64,000 nt of DNA from Gilliamella mensalis (GTDB taxonomy: Bacteria; Pseudomonadota; Gammaproteobacteria; Enterobacterales; Orbaceae): contig NZ_FMWR01000013.1 of the NCBI RefSeq assembly GCF_900103085.1, forward strand, positions 1-64,000, written 5' to 3'. The position numbers and the translations under genes were made by a program. Of this stretch, positions 47,755 through 56,760 are shown in pieces (within the stretch, counting starts at the first letter, position 1; the number at the start of each line of letters is the position of its first letter). The notes under the pieces were generated by a model, which saw nothing but the letters and a program-made list of their open reading frames with translations, did not search any database and had not been told where the DNA came from.

Positions 47755-49110
47755 ATGAGAATACCATTTATAAAATACAATCATCAAAAACATCTTGATG
47801 AATTAGCTAAAATTCATCAAGATGCTGAACAATATCATATATACTCGAATCCTAAGGCGTATCGATTAGCTTTAATTGAAAGTATAAAAAAAGCCCAGCG
47901 CCGTATTTATATTGTTGCACTTTATCTTGAACAAGATGAAGCAGGTCAAGAAATTCTTAACGAGCTTTATCAAATCAAACAGCAACGCCCAAATTTAGAT
48001 ATTAAAATATTTGTTGACTGGCACCGCGCTCAGCGAGGACGAATTGGCGAAGATAAAGCCCATACCAACGCCAATTATTATTACCAATTAACACAGCAAA
48101 ACCCAGATATTGATATTCCTATTTATGGTGTGCCAGTTAATCGTCGAGAGATACTGGGCGTACTACATCTTAAAGGCTTTATTATTGATGACACTGTCAT
48201 TTACAGTGGTGCGAGCATTAATAACGTTTACTTACATAAACGTGATAAATATCGTTATGATCGTTATCATTTTATAACTAACCGATTATTAGCTGACAGC
48301 ATGGTGCAGTTTATTCACGACCATTTTTTATCATATCAAGCGCTACAACTGCTTAATACTGGCAAGCACAAAACACGCAAACAACTCAAGTCTGAAATCA
48401 AAACCCTACGTCAGAATTTAATGGATGCTAGTTATCAATACAGCGCCAATACCGACAACCAAACTTTATCGGTTGCGCCAATTATGGGGCTTGGCCGTAA
48501 TAATGTATTAAATAAAATCATCCATCATCTCATTAATGTAACCGAACAAAAAGCCATCTTTTGCACGCCATATTTTAATTTGCCAGGCATTTTAGTGCGT
48601 GATATTATTCGACTACTACGCAAAGGTCGTCAAGTTGAACTAATTATTGGCGACAAAGAGGCCAACGACTTTTATATTCCGCCAGACAAACCTTTTAACA
48701 TATCGGGTGGACTACCCTATTTATACGAAATCAACTTAAGAAGTTTTATTGAGCGCCTACAATATTTTATTGATAAAGAACAACTTATCATACGCCTATG
48801 GAAGGACGAAAATCAAACTTATCACCTTAAAGGCATCTGGATAGACGACAAATGGGCACTTATAACCGGTAACAACCTAAATCCGCGTGCGTGGCGACTT
48901 GACCTTGAAAACGGCATATTAATACACGATCCGAAACGAGAATTAAGTGACAAATTCAACCAAGAACTTAACGCTATTCGCCAAAAAACCACATTAGTTA
49001 CGCACTTTCAGCAAATCCAAGCGAGCCAATTTTATCCAAGCCAAGTCCATAAATTAATAAAACGGCTTAGCCGAATAAAAGTTGATAGAATTATTAAAAG
49101 GCTATTATAA
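47755..49110 (+). CDS. pssA: CDP-diacylglycerol-serine O-phosphatidyltransferase
   Basis: This 451-residue enzyme has the same length as E. coli PssA. It is a phospholipase D-type protein making phosphatidylserine, the precursor of phosphatidylethanolamine. The two HKD motifs are present: H138-x-K140-x4-D145 (LHLKGFIIDD) and H357-x-K359-x4-D364 (YHLKGIWIDD), the second continuing GNNLNPRAW. No membrane segment: it binds the inner leaflet peripherally. The basic C-terminus (KLIKRLSRIKVDRIIKRLL) may help. Transcribed alone. Preceded by a 210-base gap with no recognisable gene. Confidence 0.97.
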   Translation: MRIPFIKYNHQKHLDELAKIHQDAEQYHIYSNPKAYRLALIESIKKAQRRIYIVALYLEQDEAGQEILNELYQIKQQRPNLDIKIFVDWHRAQRGRIGEDKAHTNANYYYQLTQQNPDIDIPIYGVPVNRREILGVLHLKGFIIDDTVIYSGASINNVYLHKRDKYRYDRYHFITNRLLADSMVQFIHDHFLSYQALQLLNTGKHKTRKQLKSEIKTLRQNLMDASYQYSANTDNQTLSVAPIMGLGRNNVLNKIIHHLINVTEQKAIFCTPYFNLPGILVRDIIRLLRKGRQVELIIGDKEANDFYIPPDKPFNISGGLPYLYEINLRSFIERLQYFIDKEQLIIRLWKDENQTYHLKGIWIDDKWALITGNNLNPRAWRLDLENGILIHDPKRELSDKFNQELNAIRQKTTLVTHFQQIQASQFYPSQVHKLIKRLSRIKVDRIIKRLL

Positions 49111-49735
49111 GCCCGTTTTGATTAGTCTTTTGCTGAAAAGCCTGAAAAATTTTTAAGAAAAATCTGTCCTGACAAAGTTAACCTCGCCAAGCATCCCTGT
49201 TTGGCGCGCGATCTCGCCTATTGTCAGCAAATTCTAACGCCGGATTAATGACAATATCAACCTTTTGAAGTTATGAAAATTGAAATGTTTTTTTCATAAA
49301 AAAAGATGAGGTAACAAGTTTATTTTATTTACAATTTTTATTTTTTAAGTCAATCACGTACTTGTAAAGTGATGTTATTTTTGCGGCGGAGCTTTTTCGT
49401 ACTTTGCAAAGTGCTGACAACGAAGGCCGGCTAGCTCGTAAAACAAGGGATATTTGCCGTGTTTATGCTTTGTCTGGGACAAATCACAAACGGTGTATTA
49501 AAACCTAACGACAAATTTTTCAGAAAAAATTTGATCATCTAAGCAAAGCGAAGATAGCTTCGAAGAGGCTAGTATCATGAATGATACGAGTAATTACTAA
49601 GGAAATTGCTCAATTTCCTTAGCTCAAATGTTATCACTATTGCTACTTATTTCACTAAAAAGTGACAAAATGTCCAAAAACTAACAGCCTCCCAAAGTTA
49701 TTAAATAGCATTTTGATTTTATTAAAAATATAAAA
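49111..49735. other. Hairpin-rich intergenic region between pssA and guaB
   Basis: No gene is visible in these 625 bases, but the density of inverted repeats is striking. There is a nested pair CTGACAA/TTGTCAG around CGCCAA/TTGGCG (49169-49227). Four closely spaced perfect hairpins follow: 49512-49533, 49549-49562, 49572-49587 and 49597-49622 (12-bp stem, 2-base loop). Parts are more GC-rich than typical intergenic DNA here. A structured RNA or the scar of a lost element are both possible. Confidence 0.55.
49597..49622. repeat. Perfect 12-bp palindrome-like hairpin
   Basis: CTAAGGAAATTG-ct-CAATTTCCTTAG is the strongest hairpin of the cluster. It is not followed by a T run on either strand, so termination is unlikely to be its job. 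Confidence 0.75.
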
Positions 49736-49761
49736 TAAAAAGAGGGAGGAATCCCTTCTTT
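49736..49761 (-). terminator. Terminator of guaB
   Basis: On the minus strand AAGAAGGGA-ttcc-TCCCTCTTT is followed by TTATTTTATA. It directly abuts the guaB stop codon. Confidence 0.8.
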
Positions 49762-51228
49762 TTATGCGCCAGCTCTATAATTAGGTGGCTCTTTGGTAAT
49801 TAGTACGTCATGTACATGACTTTCTTTCATGCCTGCGCCAGTAATGCGATAAAATTTGGATTTAGTCCTTAATTCATCAATTGTTCCACAACCGGTCAGC
49901 CCCATGCAAGATCTTAATCCACCCATTTGCTGGTGAATTATCTCTTTTAATAGACCTTTGTAGGCAATGCGCCCTTCTATTCCTTCTGGTACAAGTTTGT
50001 CGGCAGCGTTGTCAGTTTGGAAGTAACGATCAGAAGATCCTTTTGCCATTGCGCCAAGTGAGCCCATCCCACGATATGATTTATATGCTCTACCTTGGAA
50101 TAGCTCGATTTCGCCAGGAGCTTCTTCGGTCCCGGCAAACATTGATCCAACCATGACACAAGAGGCACCTGCTGCGATGGCTTTAGCTATGTCGCCTGAA
50201 TAGCGAATTCCGCCATCAGCAATAACAGGAATGTTGTGTTTTTGTGCAACCTCAACAGCGTCCATAATGGCACTAATTTGCGGTACGCCAACGCCAGTTA
50301 CAATGCGTGTTGTGCAAATTGATCCCGGACCAATTCCCACTTTCACAGCGCTAACGCCTGCATCAATTAAGGCTTTAGCGCCTTCACTAGTAGCTACATT
50401 ACCACCGATAATTTGTAAATCTGGATAGACTTTTCTTGCTTGGCGAATACGTTCAAGTACGCCTTGTGAATGGCCGTGTGATGAGTCAATCAATAATACA
50501 TCAACACCCGCTTCAACTAATGCAGCAATGCGTTCTTCGTTCCCTGCTGCTGCACCAACAGCGGCGCCTACGCGTAAGCGACCTTTCTCGTCTTTACAAG
50601 CGTTAGGCTTTTGTTCCGCTTTATTGTAATCTTTAACGGTGATCATGCCTTTTAGGTGGAATCGAGCATCAACCACAAGGACTTTTTCAACACGGTGTTC
50701 ATGCATTTTTTGCAGTACGATTTCACGTTGCTCACCTTCATTTACAGTCACTAACCGTTCTTTTGGTGTCATCACAGCGGTAACGGGTAAAGATAGTTCG
50801 GTTGCAAATCGGACATCGCGTGCTGTAATAATACCAACAAGCTCTTGAGTTTCGGTTACAACTGGAAAACCAGCAAAGCCATACTCTTTAGCTAGTTCAA
50901 TAACTTGCTGTATGGTTGCCGTTGGTAAGACTGATACCGGATCTTGTACTATACCACTTTCATGTTTTTTAACGCGCCTTACATGATTGGCTTGGTTTTC
51001 AATTGACATATTTTTATGAATAAAACCAATACCACCTTCTTGCGCTAGTGCAATGGCTAATTCAGATTCGGTTACTGTATCCATTGCTGCTGACAACATT
51101 GGAATATTTAATTTAATTGTTTGGGTAAGTTGAGTACTAATATCAGCTGTATTAGGTAATACCGTTGAGTGAGCTGGGACTAATAACACGTCGTCAAACG
51201 TGAGAGCTTCTTTAACTATACGAGACAT
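49762..51228 (-). CDS. guaB: Inosine-5'-monophosphate dehydrogenase
   Basis: This 488-residue enzyme has the same length as E. coli GuaB. It oxidises IMP to XMP in GMP synthesis. The TIM barrel is interrupted by two CBS domains (about 90-205). The catalytic Cys is in [13 protein letters not shown] (about residue 305), with the flap [11 protein letters not shown] and the end [19 protein letters not shown] 51228 is chosen because [21 protein letters not shown] aligns with the E. coli start. The five extra codons upstream (from a GTG at 51243) would have no counterpart. guaA does not follow downstream, unlike in E. coli. Confidence 0.97.
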   Translation of the reverse strand: MSRIVKEALTFDDVLLVPAHSTVLPNTADISTQLTQTIKLNIPMLSAAMDTVTESELAIALAQEGGIGFIHKNMSIENQANHVRRVKKHESGIVQDPVSVLPTATIQQVIELAKEYGFAGFPVVTETQELVGIITARDVRFATELSLPVTAVMTPKERLVTVNEGEQREIVLQKMHEHRVEKVLVVDARFHLKGMITVKDYNKAEQKPNACKDEKGRLRVGAAVGAAAGNEERIAALVEAGVDVLLIDSSHGHSQGVLERIRQARKVYPDLQIIGGNVATSEGAKALIDAGVSAVKVGIGPGSICTTRIVTGVGVPQISAIMDAVEVAQKHNIPVIADGGIRYSGDIAKAIAAGASCVMVGSMFAGTEEAPGEIELFQGRAYKSYRGMGSLGAMAKGSSDRYFQTDNAADKLVPEGIEGRIAYKGLLKEIIHQQMGGLRSCMGLTGCGTIDELRTKSKFYRITGAGMKESHVHDVLITKEPPNYRAGA

Positions 51229-51309
51229 GACAATATTCACCACTGGTTGGATTGTTGATAAAATATTGCCGAGGCATTCTACTTACTTTTGACTCAAAAG
51301 GCTAGTGGA

Positions 51310-51355
51310 ATTTATATTTATTCGAATAAATATAAATATAAATATAAATATAAAT
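51310..51355. repeat. 28-bp perfect palindrome merging into a (ATAAAT)5 repeat
   Basis: Bases 51310-51337 are a perfect palindrome centred on TTCGAA. From 51326 to 51355 the hexamer ATAAAT is repeated five times. The array lies in the 220-base gap between the gntT stop and the guaB start, about 80 bases upstream of guaB, so copy-number changes could affect its promoter. Confidence 0.85.
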
Positions 51356-51448
51356 AAGATAAATTTAGATTAAATAAAAATAGATGGAAAGTACCTCACC
51401 AATTAAATAAGAACTGATGAGGTCCAAAAACAAGCAATTATAGTTTTA

Positions 51449-52771
51449 TTAGATAAACATATTAATAGTTAAGCATCCCACTAATCCGCAAACTGAAATC
51501 ACTGTTTCTAAGAGTGACCATGATTTCATGGTTTCAGTAATACTTAAGTTGAAGTATTCTTTAAACAACCAAAATCCAGGATCGTTAACGTGTGAAAACA
51601 CCACACTACCAGCACCTGTGGCAATCACCATCAGTTCAGGGCTCACCCCTGTTGCAGCAATTAAAGGGAATACTATACCACCTGCTGTCAATGCCGCAAC
51701 AGTTGCAGAACCAAGCGCTAAACGCAGTAATGCAGCAATTAACCACGCCATGACAATTGGTGAAACATTCGATGCATGCATCATTTGTTCAATGTAAACT
51801 TTAACACCACTATCGACAAGCACTTGCTTAAATGCTCCACCACCGCCAATAATTAACAGCATCATGGCAATAATTTTGATTGAATCAACCAAAGTTGAAT
51901 TAACTTCAGCCATGGTGCGCCCACGTAAAATCCCAAAGGTAAATACCGCAACTAATACTGAAATTAAAGTTGCAATGACTGGATCACCCAAAAATTCTAC
52001 ATAAGGTAATACCACATGTCCTTTATCTAAAGTCATATCGCAAACTGCACGAATCGACATTAAAATAACAGGAATTAAGGCAGTAAAAACACTTACCGCA
52101 AAACTTGGCATTTGATCATCAGTGAATTTTTTAGAATTATATAAACCCTCTTCAATTGGATGGTTAATTACACGAATAAAGGGTAATTTTGCTAATACTG
52201 GTCCAGCTAAAATTACCGTTGGGATAGCGATGATAGTACCATATAGTAAAGTTCGCCCCATATCAGCTTTAAAAATTTCGGCGATCGCAGTTGGTCCCGG
52301 ATGCGGAGGTAAAAAACCATGAGTTACCGATAACGCAGCCGCCATTGGAATACCAATATAGAGTGGCGATATTCGTAACGTGGCAGCGATGGTTAATACT
52401 AATGGCAATAATAGAACAAAACCAACTTCATAAAAAAGCGCAAAGCCTACAATAAAACCAGTTAGCGTAACAGCCCATTGAATTTTTTTATCACCAAATG
52501 TATCAATAAGCGTTGTTGCGATACGTTGCGCGCCACCACAATCGGCCAATAGTTTTCCTAACATTGCCCCAAAGCCCATAATTAAGGCTAAACTACCGAG
52601 TGTACCACCTACCCCATTTTTAATGGACTTTACAACATCCATTACTGGCATACCTTCCATTATACCAACACTAAGTGCCACAAGGATCAGAGCAATAAAG
52701 CCATTTACACGAAGTGGTAACATTAAGATAAGTAGCAGAGCTACACCAATAGCAATTATCATTAACGGCAT
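51449..52771 (-). CDS. gntT: Gluconate:H+ symporter, GntT-type (GntP family)
   Basis: This 440-residue inner-membrane protein has about 12-14 hydrophobic segments. Near-identity with E. coli GntT in long blocks: NGVGGTLGSLALIMGFGAMLGK, FYEVGFVLLLPLV, AALSVTHGFLPPHPGPTAIA, IGGGGAFKQVLVDSGV and SHVNDPGFWLFKEYF. It imports gluconate for the Entner-Doudoroff or pentose phosphate routes. A GntR-type operator lies about 30 bases upstream. No gntK or gntR in the window. Functionally it connects with the KDG kinase at 0.3 kb. Confidence 0.9.
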   Translation of the reverse strand: MPLMIIAIGVALLLILMLPLRVNGFIALILVALSVGIMEGMPVMDVVKSIKNGVGGTLGSLALIMGFGAMLGKLLADCGGAQRIATTLIDTFGDKKIQWAVTLTGFIVGFALFYEVGFVLLLPLVLTIAATLRISPLYIGIPMAAALSVTHGFLPPHPGPTAIAEIFKADMGRTLLYGTIIAIPTVILAGPVLAKLPFIRVINHPIEEGLYNSKKFTDDQMPSFAVSVFTALIPVILMSIRAVCDMTLDKGHVVLPYVEFLGDPVIATLISVLVAVFTFGILRGRTMAEVNSTLVDSIKIIAMMLLIIGGGGAFKQVLVDSGVKVYIEQMMHASNVSPIVMAWLIAALLRLALGSATVAALTAGGIVFPLIAATGVSPELMVIATGAGSVVFSHVNDPGFWLFKEYFNLSITETMKSWSLLETVISVCGLVGCLTINMFI

Positions 52772-52799
52772 AAATACTTCCTCTAAAATAAAATAATCC

Positions 52800-52816
52800 G
52801 TGTTATCGGTAACATG
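52800..52816. promoter_or_regulatory. GntR-type operator upstream of gntT
   Basis: On the minus strand ATGTTACCGATAACA(C) matches the known GntR box of enterobacterial gluconate genes, a near-perfect palindrome around TTACCGATAA. At about 30 bases before the gntT ATG it would block transcription until gluconate is present. Confidence 0.7.
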
Positions 52817-52889
52817 CGAGATTATAAAGGAAATTAAAAAAAATACTGGGGAAAATATCTAAATTGAGAATTTGATCACATTTTTAAAA

Positions 52890-53594
52890 TTAATCTGATT
52901 TTTGAGCCGTGATGATATAATTAACATCCACATTTGGTCCTAATTTGAATTCATTTTTAAGTAAATGATACTCCATACCAACAATATCTTTAACATCTAA
53001 TCCAGCAAGTTCAATCCAGCTCATTAATTCTGACGGGCGAATAAATCGATTAAAGTCATGTGTGCCTTTAGGCACTAGCCGTGCAATATATTCTGCCCCA
53101 TAAATCAATAGTAATTTAGCTTTCTGGTTGCGGTTAATGGTCGACAAAAAAAGCTTACCACCCGGTTTAAGTAATTTTCCGCAGGCTTGAATGATTGAAA
53201 ACGGATCAGGGACATGTTCTAATAATTCCATGCATGTGATGACATCATAACCAGCTAAGTGTTGTTGTGCATGGTCTTCAACCGTTTGCTTTATATAATC
53301 AATGAAAAGACCACTTTGCGTAGCATGTATTTTTGCAACCGAAAGTGATTCATCAGCAAGGTCGATAGCGGTGACATTAGCGCCTAATTTTGCTAGGCTT
53401 TCAGACAATATTCCACCACCACAGCCAACATCAAGCACAGATTTGTTAGTCAGTGCTCCACATTTTTGTTTTACATAATCCACTCGCAGTGGATTGATTA
53501 TGTGTAACGGTTTACATTTACCATTTGGATTCCACCAATCGGCAGCAAGTTGTGAAAATTTGTCTATTTCGTTTTGGTCGATGTTTTGTGACAT
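52890..53594 (-). CDS. ubiG: Ubiquinone biosynthesis O-methyltransferase
   Basis: This 234-residue SAM methyltransferase performs both O-methylations of ubiquinone synthesis. The N-terminal AADWWNPNGKCKPLHIINPLR is diagnostic for UbiG. SAM motif I is VLDVGCGGGILSESLAKLG, followed by ITCMELLEHVPDP and FLSTINRNQKAKLL; the amphipathic membrane-contact region is KGTHDFNRFI. Length close to E. coli UbiG (240). Transcribed alone. Confidence 0.97.
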   Translation of the reverse strand: MSQNIDQNEIDKFSQLAADWWNPNGKCKPLHIINPLRVDYVKQKCGALTNKSVLDVGCGGGILSESLAKLGANVTAIDLADESLSVAKIHATQSGLFIDYIKQTVEDHAQQHLAGYDVITCMELLEHVPDPFSIIQACGKLLKPGGKLFLSTINRNQKAKLLLIYGAEYIARLVPKGTHDFNRFIRPSELMSWIELAGLDVKDIVGMEYHLLKNEFKLGPNVDVNYIITAQKSD

Positions 53595-54129
53595 GGTAAC
53601 TCTTTAATATCAATAAAATCTAGAAGTAACTATATGCTATGTGCTTGTGATTATCAATAAATAGCCCTAATTATTCTTTTTCACTCGTAAAAGTAGTATT
53701 TAAAATAAGATTGATCCAGTTATTTTTTTATTAGTGATCCTTCCTTTACTTGCTAATATTATTAGTGATGCAATATGGTTTTATACCTATACTCATACAC
53801 ACAATATTATTCAAATAATGACCACTTTTAACATTTTATTTGCTCTTTCATTTTTACAATTAAAATTGCAATGATATCTTTCTTTTGTTGTTGCTATTTT
53901 CATCTTGGCAATATTAAAAATATTTAATATTACTTAGGACTTAAAGCTATAACCTCTAAAATAAATATTATATATTAATAAACGCTAAATTTTAGACAGA
54001 TGTAACCAATAACCTAATGATATCTTGTTTATAGCTTTATTTCATGGCATGATTGAAAGTTCACGCATAAAAGGCATACTTTTTTCACAACGCAAATTAA
54101 ACTAATTGAGATTAAAGGAAAAAATATTA
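53595..54129. other. Intergenic stretch between ubiG and the NSS transporter gene
   Basis: This is 535 bases of AT-rich sequence. One short frame, GTG 53734 to TGA 53874 (46 residues), is strongly hydrophobic (VILPLLANIISDAIWF, then NILFALSFLQLKLQ). It could be the tail of a decayed membrane protein or a small membrane peptide; no ribosome site supports it. Nothing else was recognised. Confidence 0.4.
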
Positions 54130-55491
54130 ATGAGTACTGGTACTATGAAAAAAAGTCACTCCCAGTGGAGCTCACGCATGGGATTCATGCTTGCAGCTGC
54201 AGGCTCTGCGGTGGGATTAGGTAACATATGGAAGTTTCCATATATGGCCGGCGAAATGGGTGGCTCTGCATTTGTGCTTACCTATTTGCTATTCATGTTT
54301 GTGATTGGCTTGCCAATTTTAGTTTTAGAATGGTTAATTGGTCGTCGCGGTCAAAAAAATCCAATTCATACGATGGAAGATGTGGCTGTTTCAGAAGGTC
54401 GTTCTAAATCATGGCGTTGGGTAGGTATCATTGGTGTAGTGGGTTCATTTTTAATTCTATCATTTTATAGTGTTATTGGTGGTTGGGCCACAGATTACAT
54501 TGTTTTAGCCGCTCAAGGTACTTTTGAAGGCGCCAATGGTGAAGTTACAGGGCAAATTTTCGAAAACTTTCTAGGTAACGTTAACCATTTATTAACTTGG
54601 CATACAGTATTTATGTTTGCTACCGCATTTATCGTTGCTATGGGCGTGGGCGCTGGTTTGGAGCGAGCCTGTAAAATTATGATGCCTGGTTTAGGGGTAT
54701 TACTATTAGTATTAGTTGGATATGCTGCTTATGTAAGTGGTCCATCTTTTGGTCAAGCGTTTAGTTTTTTATTTACACCTGACTGGTCTGCCATTAATGG
54801 TACGGCTATGTTAGCAGCGTTAGGTCATGCATTTTTCAGCCTATCTTTAGGTATGGGAATTATGATGGCATATGGTTCGTACCTTGGTAAAGATGTTAAT
54901 CTACTTTCTACTGCACGCACTGTGGTCATCTTAGATGTCATTGTAGCAATGCTATCTGGTATGGCTATATTTCCTCTCGTGTTTGCTAATGGCTTACAAC
55001 CTGGTGAAGGTCCTGGACTTATTTTTGTTACTTTACCTATTGCATTTGGTAACATGGCTGGCGGTACTATTTTAGGCGTATTATTCTTTATTTTCCTAAC
55101 TTTTGCGGCGTTAACCTCTTCTATTTCCTTACTTGAACCGACCGTTGAGTTATTAGAAGAAAAAACACCAATGGGAAGAAAAACAGCCACAATTGCAAGT
55201 AGTCTTGTTATTTGGGCTTTAGGTATTGCTTGTTTATTAGCATTCAATGAATGGTCTGAAGTAAAACTATTTGATAAAAATATTTTCGATTTACTCGATT
55301 ACCTGACCAGTAAAATCATGTTACCACTTACAGGATTAGGTACTGTAGTATTTGGTGCTTGGATGATGAATCAAAAACGCATCCGCGAAGAGTTAAATTT
55401 GAGTGATTTTTGGTTTAGCATTTGGACTATACTAACTCGTTACATTGTTCCTGTTGCGGTTATCATAATTTTGGTTTATGGATTTGTATAA
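54130..55491 (+). CDS. Na+-dependent amino acid transporter, NSS (SNF) family
   Basis: This 453-residue protein has about 11-12 membrane helices of the LeuT fold. Helix 1 contains GFMLAAAGSAVGLGNIWKFPY, the unwound Na+/substrate site of the family. GSAFVLTYLLFMFVIGLPILVLEW follows, then GHAFFSLSLGMGIMMAYGSY in helix 6 and LTSSISLLEPTVELL in helix 8. The 11-helix bacterial tryptophan/tyrosine-type symporters look similar. ATG 54130 is used because AAGGA lies 9 bases ahead; an upstream in-frame start at 54106 would overlap that site. The cargo is likely a neutral or aromatic amino acid. Confidence 0.9.
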   Translation: MSTGTMKKSHSQWSSRMGFMLAAAGSAVGLGNIWKFPYMAGEMGGSAFVLTYLLFMFVIGLPILVLEWLIGRRGQKNPIHTMEDVAVSEGRSKSWRWVGIIGVVGSFLILSFYSVIGGWATDYIVLAAQGTFEGANGEVTGQIFENFLGNVNHLLTWHTVFMFATAFIVAMGVGAGLERACKIMMPGLGVLLLVLVGYAAYVSGPSFGQAFSFLFTPDWSAINGTAMLAALGHAFFSLSLGMGIMMAYGSYLGKDVNLLSTARTVVILDVIVAMLSGMAIFPLVFANGLQPGEGPGLIFVTLPIAFGNMAGGTILGVLFFIFLTFAALTSSISLLEPTVELLEEKTPMGRKTATIASSLVIWALGIACLLAFNEWSEVKLFDKNIFDLLDYLTSKIMLPLTGLGTVVFGAWMMNQKRIREELNLSDFWFSIWTILTRYIVPVAVIIILVYGFV

Positions 55492-55520
55492 AGAACCATT
55501 GCACATTCAGTTTTCAGTTA

Positions 55521-55549
55521 AAAGCCTTGTTCTATCAAGGCTTTTTTGT
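55521..55549 (+). terminator. Terminator of the NSS transporter gene
   Basis: AAGCCTTG-ttctat-CAAGGCTT is followed by TTTTG, 30 bases past the stop codon. Confidence 0.85.
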
Positions 55550-55644
55550 TTAAATTTACTACAGATAGCATAAAATAATCTTTGTATTACCGATAGTTAT
55601 AACAAAAAGTCGTATATACATATATATTTTATAGGAAAAATTAA

Positions 55645-56353
55645 ATGAGTAAATTGACTCCCAAATTAGCTGTTTTTATTAATGCAGATAAGATATCTTC
55701 AGATATTGTAGCATCTTTACTTGATGAAATGGCTAAATATGGGATCATTAGTGTTAAACGCCTATATGGGGATTGGAGCTAGCCTCAACTAAATAAATGA
55801 AAAGAACAGTTGTTACCTTATGCCATTACTCCAGTTCAACAATTTGCTTACACAAAAGGTAAAAATGCTACAGATATTGCTATGGTCATTGATGCTATGG
55901 ATTTACTATATAGCAACCTCTTTGATATATTTTGTATTATCTCTAGCAATAGTGATTTTACAAGGCTTGCTCTTCGCATAAGAGAAAATGGTATCGCTGT
56001 TTATGGTTTTGGCGCTAATAACCCCCCTGAATCATTAAGAAAAACATGTGATAAATTTATCTATCTTGAAAATTCAACTAAAATTGAAAAAAACCTAACT
56101 TCAAATATTCTTGGACGTAAAACTCCAGAAGAATTAAAACAAGATAACGAGTTGATTGCTCTTATTAAAAATGCTATTAAACAAAAAGAAGATGAACTTG
56201 GTTGGGCATAACTGGGGGAAAGTTGGTCAGTATATGAATAATATTAGATCTGATTTTGATTCTAGAAATTATGGCTACGCTAATCCATCAGGTTTGATAA
56301 AATACATTGATACCTTTGAATTTACATTAGACAATGTCTACAGCAAAAATTAG
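55645..56353 (+). pseudogene. Decayed LabA-like NYN ribonuclease with C-terminal LOTUS (OST-HTH) domain
   Basis: From ATG 55645 the frame reads as a LabA/DUF88 NYN-domain protein but has a TAG at codon 46 (55780) and a TGA at codon 52 (55798), the latter where relatives keep Trp (NKWKEQL). The same frame then continues LLPYAITPVQQFAYTKGKNATD and IISSNSDFTRLALRIRENG to a stop at 56211. A frameshift there leads into KVGQYMNNIRSDFDSRNYGYA to 56353, the LOTUS/OST-HTH part. The first catalytic Asp is also changed (FINADK for the usual FIDADN). An AGGAAAAA ribosome site is still present. NYN-LOTUS proteins are linked to RNA cleavage; this copy should be inactive. Confidence 0.88.
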
Positions 56354-56760
56354 AGTAAGCCCAAATACAAAAACATAATTTTTACAAAACAGACTTTGAC
56401 AAATAAAATCGACATTTGTTTAAACCTAACATGACAATTGCTAGTTTTTATAGGTGATAAATAGAGTAAATTTAGTACAGCAATTTTTTTCTAGTTCCAT
56501 TTTTTCTCAAGTTATGAGGCATAATTCAAATTTTTACGAAAAGTTATGCTATAAAATTCATGTCTGCTATCCCTTGAAATTCGTTTTTTTATTCCCATAT
56601 AACCATACATCAATTAATCAAACCATTAAGCTATTTATGCTTAAATAACGCTAAAGATAATTTTACAAAGCGACACCTAAACAAAAAGGTCAAATTAAAT
56701 ATCGCTTATTTTATTTTTTATGTTACTTGAGCTAATTAATTATATTTGAGGTATTAATCA
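56354..56760. other. Intergenic stretch upstream of htpG
   Basis: About 400 AT-rich bases without a supported gene. A 64-codon frame at 56454-56648 has no ribosome site and overlaps the heat-shock promoter, so it was not called. The stretch holds the sigma-32 promoter of htpG. Confidence 0.6.
56573..56602 (+). promoter_or_regulatory. Sigma-32 (heat-shock) promoter of htpG
   Basis: CTTGAAA (56573-56579), a 14-base spacer and CCCATATAA (56594-56602) match the RpoH consensus CTTGAAA-N11-17-CCCCATnTA closely. It would start an htpG transcript with a leader of about 150 bases. Confidence 0.8.

Noticed and set aside
51324-51355. CRISPR-like or iteron array
   Set aside because: The units are only 6 bases without spacers and no cas or rep genes are near; it is a simple microsatellite.
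55780-55800. Alternative genetic code or recoding (TGA as Trp, TAG read-through) in the NYN gene
   Set aside because: Other genes in the window end normally with TGA, and the same gene also has a frameshift and a lost catalytic Asp, so ordinary decay explains it.
56454-56648. 64-codon frame upstream of htpG
   Set aside because: No ribosome site, low-complexity hydrophobic composition, and it overlaps the sigma-32 promoter.
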